Of a stretch of DNA of 38,439 nt, positions 24,015 through 33,300 are shown piece by piece. The notes below the pieces were generated by a model. That model did not search any database. It was given only the letters and a program-made list of their open reading frames with translations, and had not been told where the DNA came from. The stretch spans positions 1 to 38,439 of the forward strand of contig CBFHKX010000010.1 in the NCBI GenBank assembly GCA_965656535.1. The letters are read 5' to 3'. The DNA is from Lishizhenia sp965656535. GTDB lineage: Bacteria > Bacteroidota > Bacteroidia > Flavobacteriales_D > Crocinitomicaceae. Numbering within the stretch: the stretch's first letter is position 1; each line of letters opens with the position of its first letter. The position numbers and the translations under genes were made by a program.

Positions 24015-24245
24015 AATGTCAAAATACATGTAAACGCAAACAAGACTGCTTTTTATACTTCTCAAGTAAATAACGGACTCTTAACCTTACAACAATTAAA
24101 CGAGTAGCATACGCCAGAGCGTTCTGTTTTATTGGCCGACCATACTTTTCCGCAGAAACTTAAAATAAAGAATGGTTATGCTTATTACATTGCAAAAGAG
24201 AAGAAAGAGAATGATTATGTTAAGTTTTGGAAAGTGCGCTTGTAG
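24015..24245 (+). pseudogene. decayed gene fragment
   Basis: Directly after the NmrA stop and in the same frame, the DNA reads NVKIHVNANKTAFYTSQVNN, then GLLTLQQLNE, a TAG, and HTPERSVLLADHTFPQKLKI followed by KNGYAYYIAKEKKENDY and VKFWKVRL-stop. The protein-like composition on both sides of one internal stop and the lack of a start suggest the 3' end of a lost gene. The strand-rich AYYIAKEK...VKFWKVRL ending resembles the last blade of a beta-propeller lipoprotein, which is a guess. Confidence 0.5.
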
Positions 24246-24307
24246 TCTTTAAAACCGATCAACGTGAATTGAATTTTTTTCTACTATTTTTTTAGCTGAC
24301 TTTCGCT

Positions 24308-24315
24308 TACATTTG
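24308..24315 (+). promoter_or_regulatory. TAnnTTTG -7 promoter box (TACATTTG)
   Basis: TACATTTG ends 6 nt before the ATG at 24322. It overlaps a TTG at 24313 that could otherwise be read as a start, and so decides for the ATG. Confidence 0.55.
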
Positions 24316-24321
24316 TTAACG

Positions 24322-25074
24322 ATGCAAAAACAAAAAGCAATTTTTAACTGGTCTGGAGGTAAAGACAGCGCACTTGCCTTATATACCATACAAAAAGAAG
24401 CACAATTCGAAATCAGCACATTAGTTACAATGGTAAACAGTGCGTTTGACCGAATTTCTATGCACGGTGTAAGAAGAGAACTCTTAATGGCACAAGCACA
24501 AATGCTTAATTTACCCGTAAAAGAAATTTTGTTACCCGCTCAACCGAGTATGTCAGACTACAATTCTATTATGCGAGATGCTTTAGTTCCTTTTCAAAAA
24601 GCAGGCGTAACCCACAGTATTTTTGGAGATATATTTTTAGAAGATTTAAGAAGGTATAGAGAAGAAAAATTAGCAGAAGTAGGCTTTGAGGGAGTATTTC
24701 CACTTTGGAAAAAAGATACGCGAGAAACAGTAATGGATTTTATTAAACTAGGGTTTAAAACAAAAGTGGTTTGCGTAAAGTCTGAAGTGTTGTCTGAAGA
24801 TTTTACAGGAAGAACAATAGATGAAAACTTTTTGGCTGACCTGCCCGATAATGTAGATCCGTGCGGAGAAAATGGAGAATTTCATACTTTTGTGTATGAC
24901 GGACCTAATTTTAGAGAAGAAATACCAATACAAATAGGAGAAAAAGTATTTAGAGCCTATCCTGCTCCTCAAACTTCTGAAGATACTTGCCTAACCAAAG
25001 AAGAGAAACCGAGTAAAGAAATGGGATTTTGGTTTTGCGATTTAATTTTGAAATCAAAGCGCTCTGCGTTGTAA
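24322..25074 (+). CDS. Dph6-related ATP-pyrophosphatase (diphthine-ammonia ligase family)
   Basis: 250 residues from the ATG at 24322. The PP-loop NWSGGKDSALALY near the N-terminus activates a carboxylate with ATP. The second half has the Dph6-specific block DPCGENGEFHTFVYDGP, and GDIFLEDLRRYREE and GFEGVFPLWKKDT also match the family. In archaea and eukaryotes Dph6 amidates diphthine on elongation factor 2; bacteria lack diphthamide, so the bacterial substrate is unknown. It is probably transcribed from its own leaderless promoter, with the RNase H gene starting 23 nt after its stop. Confidence 0.88.
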   Translation: MQKQKAIFNWSGGKDSALALYTIQKEAQFEISTLVTMVNSAFDRISMHGVRRELLMAQAQMLNLPVKEILLPAQPSMSDYNSIMRDALVPFQKAGVTHSIFGDIFLEDLRRYREEKLAEVGFEGVFPLWKKDTRETVMDFIKLGFKTKVVCVKSEVLSEDFTGRTIDENFLADLPDNVDPCGENGEFHTFVYDGPNFREEIPIQIGEKVFRAYPAPQTSEDTCLTKEEKPSKEMGFWFCDLILKSKRSAL

Positions 25075-25076
25075 AA

Positions 25077-25084
25077 TAACTTTG
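25077..25084 (+). promoter_or_regulatory. TAnnTTTG -7 promoter box (TAACTTTG) of RNase H
   Basis: TAACTTTG starts 2 nt after the stop of the Dph6-like gene and ends 13 nt before the ATG at 25098. Confidence 0.5.
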
Positions 25085-25097
25085 TACTTTCGTATTA

Positions 25098-25736
25098 ATG
25101 GCAAAAGCTAAAAATAAATATTATGTAGTTTGGGTAGGATTAAATCCGGGTATTTATGATTCTTGGACCAAATGTCAGCTCCAAATAAAGGGTGTTTCTA
25201 ATCCGCGTTACAAAGGATTTCCCAATAAAGCATTAGCCGAAAAAGCGTACGCAGAAGGCTGGGAAAATTATTGGGGAGTTGAGGATACAAGTAAAAATAC
25301 TTTAAGCAATGCACAATTAGCCGAAAGAAAGGTAGTGCTTCATTCTTTAAGTGTTGATGCAGCTTGCGCAGGTAATCCTGGAAAGATGGAGTATCGTGGA
25401 GTAATGACAGATACCCGAGAAGAAGTATTTAAGATGGGTCCGTTTGCAGATGGCACCAACAACGTTGGCGAGTTTCTAGCTTTAGTTCATGGATTAGCGC
25501 AATTAAAGAAAATAGGATCAGATTTGCCTATCTATTCAGATTCTAAGATTGCTATTTCTTGGATTAAACAAAAGACCTGTAAAACCAAACTAGCCAAAAC
25601 GGAAAAAAATGTACAGCTACATGCCTTAATTAAAAGGGGAGAAGAGTGGTTGCGTAACAACCAATGGAACACACCAATTTACAAATGGGAAACCAAAGAG
25701 TGGGGAGAAATTCCTGCAGATTTTGGTAGAAAGTAA
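25098..25736 (+). CDS. rnhA: ribonuclease H1 with N-terminal hybrid-binding domain
   Basis: This enzyme cuts the RNA strand of RNA-DNA hybrids. The N-terminal ~55 residues (KNKYYVVWVGLNPGIYDSW ... CQLQIKGVSNPRYKGF ... EKAYAEGW) are the small hybrid-binding (viroplasmin-like) domain. The catalytic domain has Asp in LSVDAACAGNPG, Glu in NNVGEFLAL, Asp in YSDSKIA, and a terminal Asp in IPADFGRK, giving the full acidic set. At 212 residues the length fits the two-domain bacterial form. Its stop lies 1 nt from the stop of the convergent GT4 gene, leaving no room for a separate terminator. Confidence 0.92.
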   Translation: MAKAKNKYYVVWVGLNPGIYDSWTKCQLQIKGVSNPRYKGFPNKALAEKAYAEGWENYWGVEDTSKNTLSNAQLAERKVVLHSLSVDAACAGNPGKMEYRGVMTDTREEVFKMGPFADGTNNVGEFLALVHGLAQLKKIGSDLPIYSDSKIAISWIKQKTCKTKLAKTEKNVQLHALIKRGEEWLRNNQWNTPIYKWETKEWGEIPADFGRK

Positions 25737-25737
25737 T

Positions 25738-26868
25738 CTATTTTTTCTGTGTTGAGGTGTAGAGTTTATGAAAAGCCATTCCAATTTCTTTAACCCCAAA
25801 TTTACTGTTGTTAAAGTCGGCTATTTCTTGCCTAGAGAATGATTTTGTTTTAAAGATGTTGAGCGCTTCTATCCAACTATCTAGCTCGTTATCTGCAAAA
25901 ATTACGCTTTCGTGATTTAATATTTTGTTTATTGGGTTAATGTTAGAAATAATAACCGGACAACCTGCTTTTTGTGCTTCTACGCCTACAACGCAAAAGG
26001 TCTCAAATTTAGTTGCGTGCAAAAAACAAGCATTAGAATTAAGTAAATGGTTAATTTCTTTAGGTTTTTTCTTACCCAGAAAATTTATTTTAAAATACGC
26101 TGTTTCGTATGCCAAGAGTTCGTCTTTTCTATTGCAATTACCAACATGGTTAAGCACTATTGGTTTTCTTTCGCGTAAAGAGAAATGATGGAGGGCTTCA
26201 CAAATTAGAAAGGGGAGTTTCGTATTTGCTGACCCCGAGTTCCAATTTGCAACAGATATAAACTGGTTGGGTTCTATTTTTTGGTTGGATGTTTTTTTAA
26301 AAATGGCTTTGTCTACAACATTTCCTATCACCTTTATCTTAGTTTCTAGTGAAGGATTGATGCGTTTAATTTTTTGTTTTAAAAAGCTAGAAACACTGGT
26401 AATGTATTTGGCAGCTTTTAGTGCGCTATTAAACCCCTTTTTTGTTATAGCCTTATGCGCATATTTCTCTACTTGTGAGTGATGTTCTGTAATGATAAAA
26501 GGAACACCTAAACGCTTGGAGAGGTAATGACCAAAAACACCGTTTGGATGAGTAATGTTGGCATGCACGAGGTCGTACTTTTCTTTTTTTATTTTGTTTA
26601 AAGCATATTTCCAAATAAAAAGTCGTTGTAAGGGATAAAATAAGTATAAGAATTTCCATAGCACTGATTCTACAACGAGCTCAATTTGATTGTTAGGTTG
26701 CTCAACTATTTTTCTTTGAAGAATTTTTTTCCCATGTTTAATTCGTATTACAAGTAGTGTTACATCTACATCTGATTGTTGTATAGATTCGTAATGCTTT
26801 TGAATAAAAATACCCTGATTAGGCTTTTCCACAGAAGGGTACCAATGCGATGTAAATAGAACCTTCAT
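25738..26868 (-). CDS. glycosyltransferase family 4 protein
   Basis: A 376-residue GT-B-fold transferase that adds a sugar from a nucleotide donor in glycan synthesis. N-terminal FTSHWYPSVEKPNQGIF and HANITHPNG, ITEHHS in the middle, and FLHATKFETFCVVGVEAQK with the E-x7-E motif (in ETFCVVGVE) that binds the donor phosphate mark GT4. It is last in a four-gene minus-strand operon and overlaps the flippase gene by 4 nt (ATGA). The sugar and acceptor are unknown. Confidence 0.9.
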   Translation of the reverse strand: MKVLFTSHWYPSVEKPNQGIFIQKHYESIQQSDVDVTLLVIRIKHGKKILQRKIVEQPNNQIELVVESVLWKFLYLFYPLQRLFIWKYALNKIKKEKYDLVHANITHPNGVFGHYLSKRLGVPFIITEHHSQVEKYAHKAITKKGFNSALKAAKYITSVSSFLKQKIKRINPSLETKIKVIGNVVDKAIFKKTSNQKIEPNQFISVANWNSGSANTKLPFLICEALHHFSLRERKPIVLNHVGNCNRKDELLAYETAYFKINFLGKKKPKEINHLLNSNACFLHATKFETFCVVGVEAQKAGCPVIISNINPINKILNHESVIFADNELDSWIEALNIFKTKSFSRQEIADFNNSKFGVKEIGMAFHKLYTSTQKK

Positions 26869-28331
26869 TTTTTAGCGATAAGTGATTTGATTTTATCTAA
26901 TGTTCCAGAAAAATAGAAATACACAAAAAGGAGTAGCGAAAAAGCAAGAGATACAATTATACTGGTTGTTACCGATAAAATAATCTGCTGATATAAAACT
27001 ATTACAACCACTAAAGAGGAAATAAGTAAGAGTAGTAATACAAAGAAATCAGTAGTAAAGACAGACATTTTGAGCTTCATTTTAACATAAATCATTTTAG
27101 ATAAGTTAAAGAGCGTAAGACTCAGTCCTGTAGCAATGGCAGCACCTTCTGCCTGGTAAATTGGAATAAGCCAATAGTTTAAGAGTAAATTAATCAAGGC
27201 CAAGGTAAACACAGAGTAAGCCGTAAACCTGTAATAGGTGCTTAAACTGATTAATGTTCCATTTACTCCGGTTGCTGCGCTAACTAATTGACCAATACCA
27301 CAAAAGAGAATAATATAAAAAGCATCTGTTAAGTTTGTGAAAAGAAATGTGGATAGCCAAGAAATATTAATGAGTAGAAAAATCAACAAAGAACCGCTAA
27401 TTAAAAGTCCAATTTTCGTACTTTGTTTGTACATCCGTTCAATATCTGTAAACTTATTATCTTTCCACCAATTACTAATAAGCGAGTACATAATTTGAAA
27501 TAACGGTCTAAGTGGAATTGAAATAAGCGCTGTAAGGTATACAGCTGTCTTATATTTACCGGCTAGTATTTCTCCATTAATAGCCAACATTCCTAACATA
27601 ATCACATCAATATTTCCAACAAATGTAGCTCCGAAGCCAGAAACAATGGTATACAAGCCATAAGTAAAATATTCTTTTTTGTTGATGTTATGGCTTTTCT
27701 CAAAACAGTCTTTAAGCGTTATAAAGCGGTGTTTAATTAAGTGTAAAAAGCCTACAGTTGTAGCCAGTAAATAACTTAGCATAAAAAGTAAAAGGAAGAA
27801 CTCTAAGCTTAGGTCAAATAAAGCGTAAACGAGCACAACAATAGTTTGAAGGAAACGAATTAAGAACTCTTTGAGAAAAAAGCTAAATCCAGATTTTAGA
27901 TTGATTACGATAAAAGAATTGACTAAATTAAATAGAGTAGTAAAAAACAGAATACCTAAAACCAAGCTCAAAAAGCCTGCGTTTAAAGTATTGTTTTGAA
28001 CTAAATCGGTTAAAAAATAAGATTTAGAAAGAATTAGAATACCTGAAAAAAGCAGAACTCCATAAAGTGTTAGTCGCAACGTATAGCTCACAAAACCCTT
28101 TTGTTTTTCGTTCTTACTATAACTTGGGAAATATTTTAGAACGATGGGTCCAGCACCTAAAGAAGATAATTGAGCGAAAATAGTAACCGTAGAAACGATA
28201 ATACTCAATGTTCCCCAATTTGAATCTCCCAATAGTTTGGGAAACAGTATGGCAACGTTGAGTCCACCCAATAAAATACCTAAGTATTGGAATACGCTTC
28301 CTTTAATTGTTTCTTTAATTACAACTCCCAT
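26865..28331 (-). CDS. polysaccharide flippase (Wzx/MATE-like)
   Basis: A 488-residue membrane protein with about 12-14 hydrophobic segments, in the lipid-linked oligosaccharide flippase family. The N-terminus GVVIKETIKGSVFQYLG, LSSLGAGPIVLKYFP and the repeated TM-pair layout are typical of RfbX/Wzx-type proteins. It would move an undecaprenyl-linked glycan to the periplasmic side. Its start overlaps the stop of the preceding gene (TAATG), and its stop overlaps the GT4 start, so the operon is tightly coupled. Confidence 0.9.
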   Translation of the reverse strand: MGVVIKETIKGSVFQYLGILLGGLNVAILFPKLLGDSNWGTLSIIVSTVTIFAQLSSLGAGPIVLKYFPSYSKNEKQKGFVSYTLRLTLYGVLLFSGILILSKSYFLTDLVQNNTLNAGFLSLVLGILFFTTLFNLVNSFIVINLKSGFSFFLKEFLIRFLQTIVVLVYALFDLSLEFFLLLFMLSYLLATTVGFLHLIKHRFITLKDCFEKSHNINKKEYFTYGLYTIVSGFGATFVGNIDVIMLGMLAINGEILAGKYKTAVYLTALISIPLRPLFQIMYSLISNWWKDNKFTDIERMYKQSTKIGLLISGSLLIFLLINISWLSTFLFTNLTDAFYIILFCGIGQLVSAATGVNGTLISLSTYYRFTAYSVFTLALINLLLNYWLIPIYQAEGAAIATGLSLTLFNLSKMIYVKMKLKMSVFTTDFFVLLLLLISSLVVVIVLYQQIILSVTTSIIVSLAFSLLLFVYFYFSGTLDKIKSLIAKK

Positions 28332-29041
28332 TATGCGTGTAGCAAATTGATGTTTCTTTTTTTATTGAAAACACCAAGTCTTCTTTCAATTTTAAATTTC
28401 GTTTCAAAAATAGCTTTAATTAAATAGAGAGATTTGTGTTCTCTAAACAATAATTTGGCATATTTCTGTTGTACCTCTTTATCTTCTCCTGCTACAATAG
28501 CTCTTAAATCTTGATCAACCACTTTTTTGTGGCGCGCACTAAATAGATAGGAAGTGAATTCACAGAATTGCTCTGAGGCTAGCATCTGTTCTATCTCTGT
28601 TTGATAAAGTTGTTTGAAATAAGGTAAACTTGTATACGAAGAAATACGTTTTTTATCAAGTAAAATACGGTTTGCCCATAAGCAGAATAGGGTGGTTCTT
28701 TTTAGGTTGGGTAAGACATAATCCGACTCATATATAAGCTGGCTCACTTCTATATTAATCTCCTTGTTTATCTGAAAGAGTTTATAAGGTAAAAAACTCA
28801 GTGTAAACTGTATATCTAAGGTAAGTGTGTTATTGATAACAATTTGAACCGACTCTCTAGCATTTGTTTTTCTCCAGTATATTTCATGGGAAATGGATTT
28901 CAAAAAAGCAACAAGAGGAGAGAAGTCCGGTTTTTTTACCCATAAATCTATATCATTGCTGTCTACGCAATGCACGGGTCTCAAAAGCACAAAGGGAATT
29001 TTACTTTCTTCTAGTTGGTGTAAGAATACATTAACCTGCAT
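28331..29041 (-). CDS. nucleotidyltransferase-like protein
   Basis: 236 residues. Asp30 and Asp32 in SNDIDLWV, with Asp76 in LTLDIQF, form the D-x-D...D pattern of the pol-beta-type nucleotidyltransferase fold, and VLLRP precedes as the first strand. The usual GS motif before the first Asp is not clear, so activity is uncertain; some such proteins in surface-glycan loci have lost it. The helical C-terminal half has no motif that I know. It overlaps the kinase-like gene by 11 nt upstream, and the two may act as a pair, as separate halves of fusions that I recall between P-loop kinase and nucleotidyltransferase domains. Confidence 0.6.
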   Translation of the reverse strand: MQVNVFLHQLEESKIPFVLLRPVHCVDSNDIDLWVKKPDFSPLVAFLKSISHEIYWRKTNARESVQIVINNTLTLDIQFTLSFLPYKLFQINKEINIEVSQLIYESDYVLPNLKRTTLFCLWANRILLDKKRISSYTSLPYFKQLYQTEIEQMLASEQFCEFTSYLFSARHKKVVDQDLRAIVAGEDKEVQQKYAKLLFREHKSLYLIKAIFETKFKIERRLGVFNKKRNINLLHA

Positions 29042-29585
29042 ACGAAAGAAGTGTTTTTACCTCATTAATAACACGCAGCTGGCATTCTTCTAGACTTAGA
29101 GCCGTTGTATCTAGGGTAATGTGATTGATTTTATTTTTCTCTGTATACTTTTTATAGGAGTAAATATATCTTTCAATTTGTTTAATAGAGATTTCGTGCT
29201 TTCTCTCGTATAAAACTTCGGGGTTTCCAGTGAGTAGAATAATTAAGTCTGGTTTTCTGTAAAATAGATGAAAAAATTGCTGTATTTTTTGTCTAACTCC
29301 ACTGGTAAATAAAAGTTCATCAATGGGCGACCTATCGCTAACGGTATGCTCTTTTTTAGTTCTTCTCAGTTCTATTAAATTATTACAGAAAATAGCAAGA
29401 TATTTTAAGGTAGTAAAAAAAACTCCGTTTCTATTTTTTTTAATAAAAGCATTAAAATAAGGATAAATTCTGTTTGCATTATTCCCTCCGAGATATACGT
29501 AGTTTAAATGTTCAATATTTTTGCTTACGGCTAATGCTAAAGAGGTTTTACCCGATCCGTCAGGTCCTAGAAAAGTAATTAACAT
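29031..29585 (-). CDS. thymidylate kinase-like P-loop phosphotransferase
   Basis: 184 residues. Walker A GPDGSGKT (7-14) at the very N-terminus, the DRSP motif (VSDRSPIDE), and LIILLTGNPEVLYERK as the Walker B/lid region match the thymidylate-kinase superfamily. It is shorter than true Tmk (about 205) and lies in a glycan cluster, so it probably phosphorylates another substrate. It is first in the kinase-NTase-flippase-GT4 operon. A TATATTTG box (29620-29627, minus strand) lies 34 nt upstream. Confidence 0.7.
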   Translation of the reverse strand: MLITFLGPDGSGKTSLALAVSKNIEHLNYVYLGGNNANRIYPYFNAFIKKNRNGVFFTTLKYLAIFCNNLIELRRTKKEHTVSDRSPIDELLFTSGVRQKIQQFFHLFYRKPDLIILLTGNPEVLYERKHEISIKQIERYIYSYKKYTEKNKINHITLDTTALSLEECQLRVINEVKTLLSYAG

Positions 29586-29608
29586 TTAGCTTTTTTATAT
29601 TAAAAGAT

Positions 29609-29627
29609 TAGTTTTGTTACAAATATA
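29609..29627. promoter_or_regulatory. overlapping divergent promoters
   Basis: TAGTTTTG (29609-29616) points right toward the kinase-fold gene at 29633, and TATATTTG (29620-29627, minus strand) points left toward the glycan operon. The two -7 boxes are 3 nt apart, so polymerases would compete for the same DNA. Confidence 0.55.
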
Positions 29628-29632
29628 GGGAA

Positions 29633-30397
29633 TTGAAATTTCATTTATATCACAATAAAACAAAATCAAATATTGGTTATTCTTCTAATGAAATGTTTCA
29701 TTCGAGAATATTTACTACGCTTAAATTTCAGGAGTCGCCCAAGGTATATTGGCTAGAACGATTACTTGGGAAATCTATCTTTCTGTTTTTGAATAAAAGA
29801 ACAATAGAACTTAAAACGCCTCCAAAATTGAAAAATAACGCTCAAGTTGTTATTCGCTTAAGAGGAGAAGAAGTCATACTTTTCGAACAAGCAGAACCAG
29901 ACACAATAAAGGTGTTTAGGAACAAAGAAGGTGCTTGGTTAGAAGAGCAGTTTTACGGATATCCCGTAATTGAAAAGTACACGCAAGAAGAACTTAACCT
30001 AAAATTCGAAAAAGTAGAAAGTATCTTAGTGGATAATATTACGAAGTGTTTATCCAATGGCAAATGCTTGCATGGAGATTTCACACATTTTAATGCCTTG
30101 ATTTCATCTTCCAATGTCGTTTGTTATATCGATGATGATAATGAAACAGCAAGTAAGTCTGTCCATTATGATTTTATTCACTTTATGGTGTATTTAGTTC
30201 AAGGTATATATAGAACTACATCACTAAGAAATAACCAAAAGAAGCGAGAGATTCAACGTTTGATTAATCTTTTCTTTAATCTAAATAAGACTTACTTCAA
30301 TTCAACCATTAAGGCTGTAGATCTAGAGCGTGAGTTGGCTCAGGCGCCCGGTATTCAGCCTGATACATTTGAAGAAGTCTTGTCTTTTTTTAACTGA
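29633..30397 (+). CDS. protein-kinase-fold phosphotransferase (LPS/Kdo kinase-like)
   Basis: 254 residues from a TTG start at 29633; the first ATG would remove 20 residues. The catalytic loop HGDFTHFN (147-154) and the metal-binding run YIDDDNE (166-171) are the HGD-x-x-x-x-N and D-x-D features of aminoglycoside/choline/lipopolysaccharide kinases. KVFRNKEGAWLEEQF (93-107) belongs to the N-lobe region, with RLRGEEVILFEQ before it. It faces the glycan operon and shares its promoter region, so a lipid or glycan substrate is likely; this is inferred from context. Its end overlaps the convergent YfhO gene by 8 nt. Confidence 0.7.
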   Translation: MKFHLYHNKTKSNIGYSSNEMFHSRIFTTLKFQESPKVYWLERLLGKSIFLFLNKRTIELKTPPKLKNNAQVVIRLRGEEVILFEQAEPDTIKVFRNKEGAWLEEQFYGYPVIEKYTQEELNLKFEKVESILVDNITKCLSNGKCLHGDFTHFNALISSSNVVCYIDDDNETASKSVHYDFIHFMVYLVQGIYRTTSLRNNQKKREIQRLINLFFNLNKTYFNSTIKAVDLERELAQAPGIQPDTFEEVLSFFN

Positions 30398-33300
30398 TTT
30401 TTGTGTTTTTGCGTTTTTTGAGATCAACATAACCAAAGAACAGAAACGATATAAAAAGAGCCAATCCCATCACAAAAGCAACTGTATTTACAGATTTAAA
30501 TTTAGGTACCTCAAACTTCATTTCTACTTTTTGAGCACCAGCCGGAATTTTTATACCTCGTAACAGGTAATTTATTTTGAAAACTTCTGCTGGTTGACCA
30601 TCTACATAACCGTTCCAGCCGTCTTTAAAATACACTTCGCTAAACACGGCTAGTTGCTCCTCTTTTACGTCAGAAACAACATACTCCAAATGGTTGGGTT
30701 TGTAATTGCTGAGTTTAATTTCTCCTTCTCCAGAGAATGTACTTTTGTTTATTTTTTCAGCAACGGCAGGCGAAACAATTGCTTCTTTTTCTGGAGAAAA
30801 ATTACTGGTAATTTCTGTTCGAATTAAAATATTGAAAGAGTTGGATGTGTCTGCTTCTAACGTTGTATTAGGCACCCAGTTCGTGTTCCCATTTACGTCC
30901 GTGACATAGCTAGAAGCTCTATCTGTTCTAAAGGTTTGCTGTAAATTTACAGTAAAGGTGTCTGTGTTTAGAATATAAGTAATGTTTTCTAAACCGTAGG
31001 CGAGCGCTGTTTTCACTTCTAGCTCGTTTACCATTAATTTTCCTAATCCAGTATTGCTTAGTTTTACCTCTTTACCTAATGCACGAATCTCTTTTTCTGG
31101 TGTTTCTGCAACTTGTAGTTCTTCTACAAACCAAGCGTTACCCATTGCATTAGGATTCATTTGCGCTTCTAAAGCTCCCGTTTGTCTGTTCGGGTTAATA
31201 AAATATTTGACGTTCAGCATGTCAAATGTTTTGTAATTTCCTAAGGCAAATTGAAAATCTTGTAAATTTTGAATGTTTCTCAGTTTTGCACCATGGTAGC
31301 CATTAATTGATTTATGAAAATAAGCACTACGCGATGAACTAAAACCAGACCTAGGTTCAAAAACGCGGTAATGTGTATTCATATTTAAGGTAGCAAAACG
31401 CTTCGCATCAATGACCCGAGATATTCCTTTTTTGTACTGGGTTCTGGCCGACTTTTTAATTTTTTGCGCAGCTTCATTAATTTTTTCTGCCAATTCAGGA
31501 TTAGCAGCCATTTCTTGTTGTAAAATTTGATTGTCGGCAGCGTTGGCTTGCATTGGATAATCTTTTTCAACTGAATCTACCCAAAAGGTGTATTTTCTAG
31601 ACTTTTCGTCTTTTTTATTCGATAAATAATTTACATCAACCAGCGCTAAATCAACAACGGTTAATACAGATAATCCAATAACCAATAACTCTACTTTAAA
31701 CCTGTATTTTGCGAAAAGCAACAAGAGTGCTAGCGCTAATAATCCAAAAATAAACGCGGTTGTAAAGGTCGACTGAAACACATCTGCTCTAAAGGTTTGA
31801 GTAATTGCAAGAGAGTCTTCTGTTTGCTGTGCCAACTTGGCTACAATGTTATTTTGGAAGTTTGGATCTTGCGGGTTTTCTCCAAAGATTTGGCCAATTC
31901 TTTCTGGTTGTAATTGTTGAAAATATTGATTGGCAGTTCGTTGAGCCATCATAATTGGATAGTTTTCATCTTGTTCTTGTTCTGACAAGTAGTTGTCTCC
32001 TAATCCAATAAACCCAACACTTAGAATGAAAAGTAAGAACGCTCCTCCGGCTATAGCTATTGTCTTAATTTGTTTTTGAATTTCATCTTTATTCTTTATC
32101 ACATAGTTAAGTAATAAAACACCCAAAAGAACCAAGGTAATTTCTGTAATTACCAAAATAATGGTAACAGCTCTAAATTTGTTGTATCCAGGAACATTAT
32201 CAATAAAGAACTCTGTTAATCCCATGTAATTTTTTCCCCAAGACAACATCACACAGAGAATAGTAGCACCTAGTAAAGCCCATTTTATTTTGTCTTTTAC
32301 AACAAACAAACTCAAAAATGCAAGCAGTAGAACAATAATTCCAATGTAAACTGGGCCTGTGGTAATGGGTTGGTTACCCCAATAAAGATTGCTGTTCGCT
32401 AATACATCTTTATCTCTTCGGTATTCTGATTCGGTTAGTTTTTCTTTGAACGGACCATCTCCAATGGCTTTAGAACCACCACCTTTCGCATAAGGTGCAG
32501 CAAGTGTGAAGGTTTCACCAATTCCATAACTCCATTGTGTAATGTAATCTTTGTCTAATCCTGTAGATTGATTCTTTTCAGCCGTTGTTCCATCTGGGTT
32601 TACTTTTATATCGTTTGCACCTCTAATTGTATATTTAGCATAGTCATTGGTTAGACTAATATTGCCATAATTAATTCCAACAGCAAAAAGATAAGCTAGT
32701 ATGAGTCCGCCAGTAGCTAACCCAAACTGTTTAAAACTTGTATTTTTTGTAAGCACGCGCGTAAATTCTACGATTCCGAGAAACACAAGTAAAAAACCAA
32801 GGTAATAGGTAACTTGTAAGTGATTGGCACCAATTTCGATTGACATGAAAAGAGCACTTAACAATAATCCCCATTTGAGACTAGATCTGTAGATGAGGTA
32901 AAAGGCTCCAATTACGGGAGGAGCTAAAGCAAGGGCCATTGCTTTAGAATTGTGTCCGGCTTGTAAAATGATTAAGTTATAACTTGCAAAGGCAAAGGCA
33001 AGCGCTCCAAAAATAGCTACCCATTTGTTCACCTTCATGCACATAAGCATGATGTAAAAGCCAATGAGGTAAAGAATAAATATTCCTGCCGGAGATTTCA
33101 TTCCAAAATTTAACAAAGAAGGAATTTTTGCAATCCAATTCCCGTCGTATTTTGTTGAGATTTGATAAGTAGGCATTCCACCAAACATAGAATTTGTCCA
33201 CAACGGTTCTTCACCATATAATTCTCTGTGTTCGGCTATTTCGTGCGACATACCTTTGAACTGTTCTATATCGTGTTGTTTTAATCCGTAGCCTTTAAAC

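Noticed and set aside
30390..30397. Shared bidirectional terminator between the kinase-fold gene and YfhO
   Set aside because: The two genes overlap by 8 nt and no stem with a T-run occurs at their ends.
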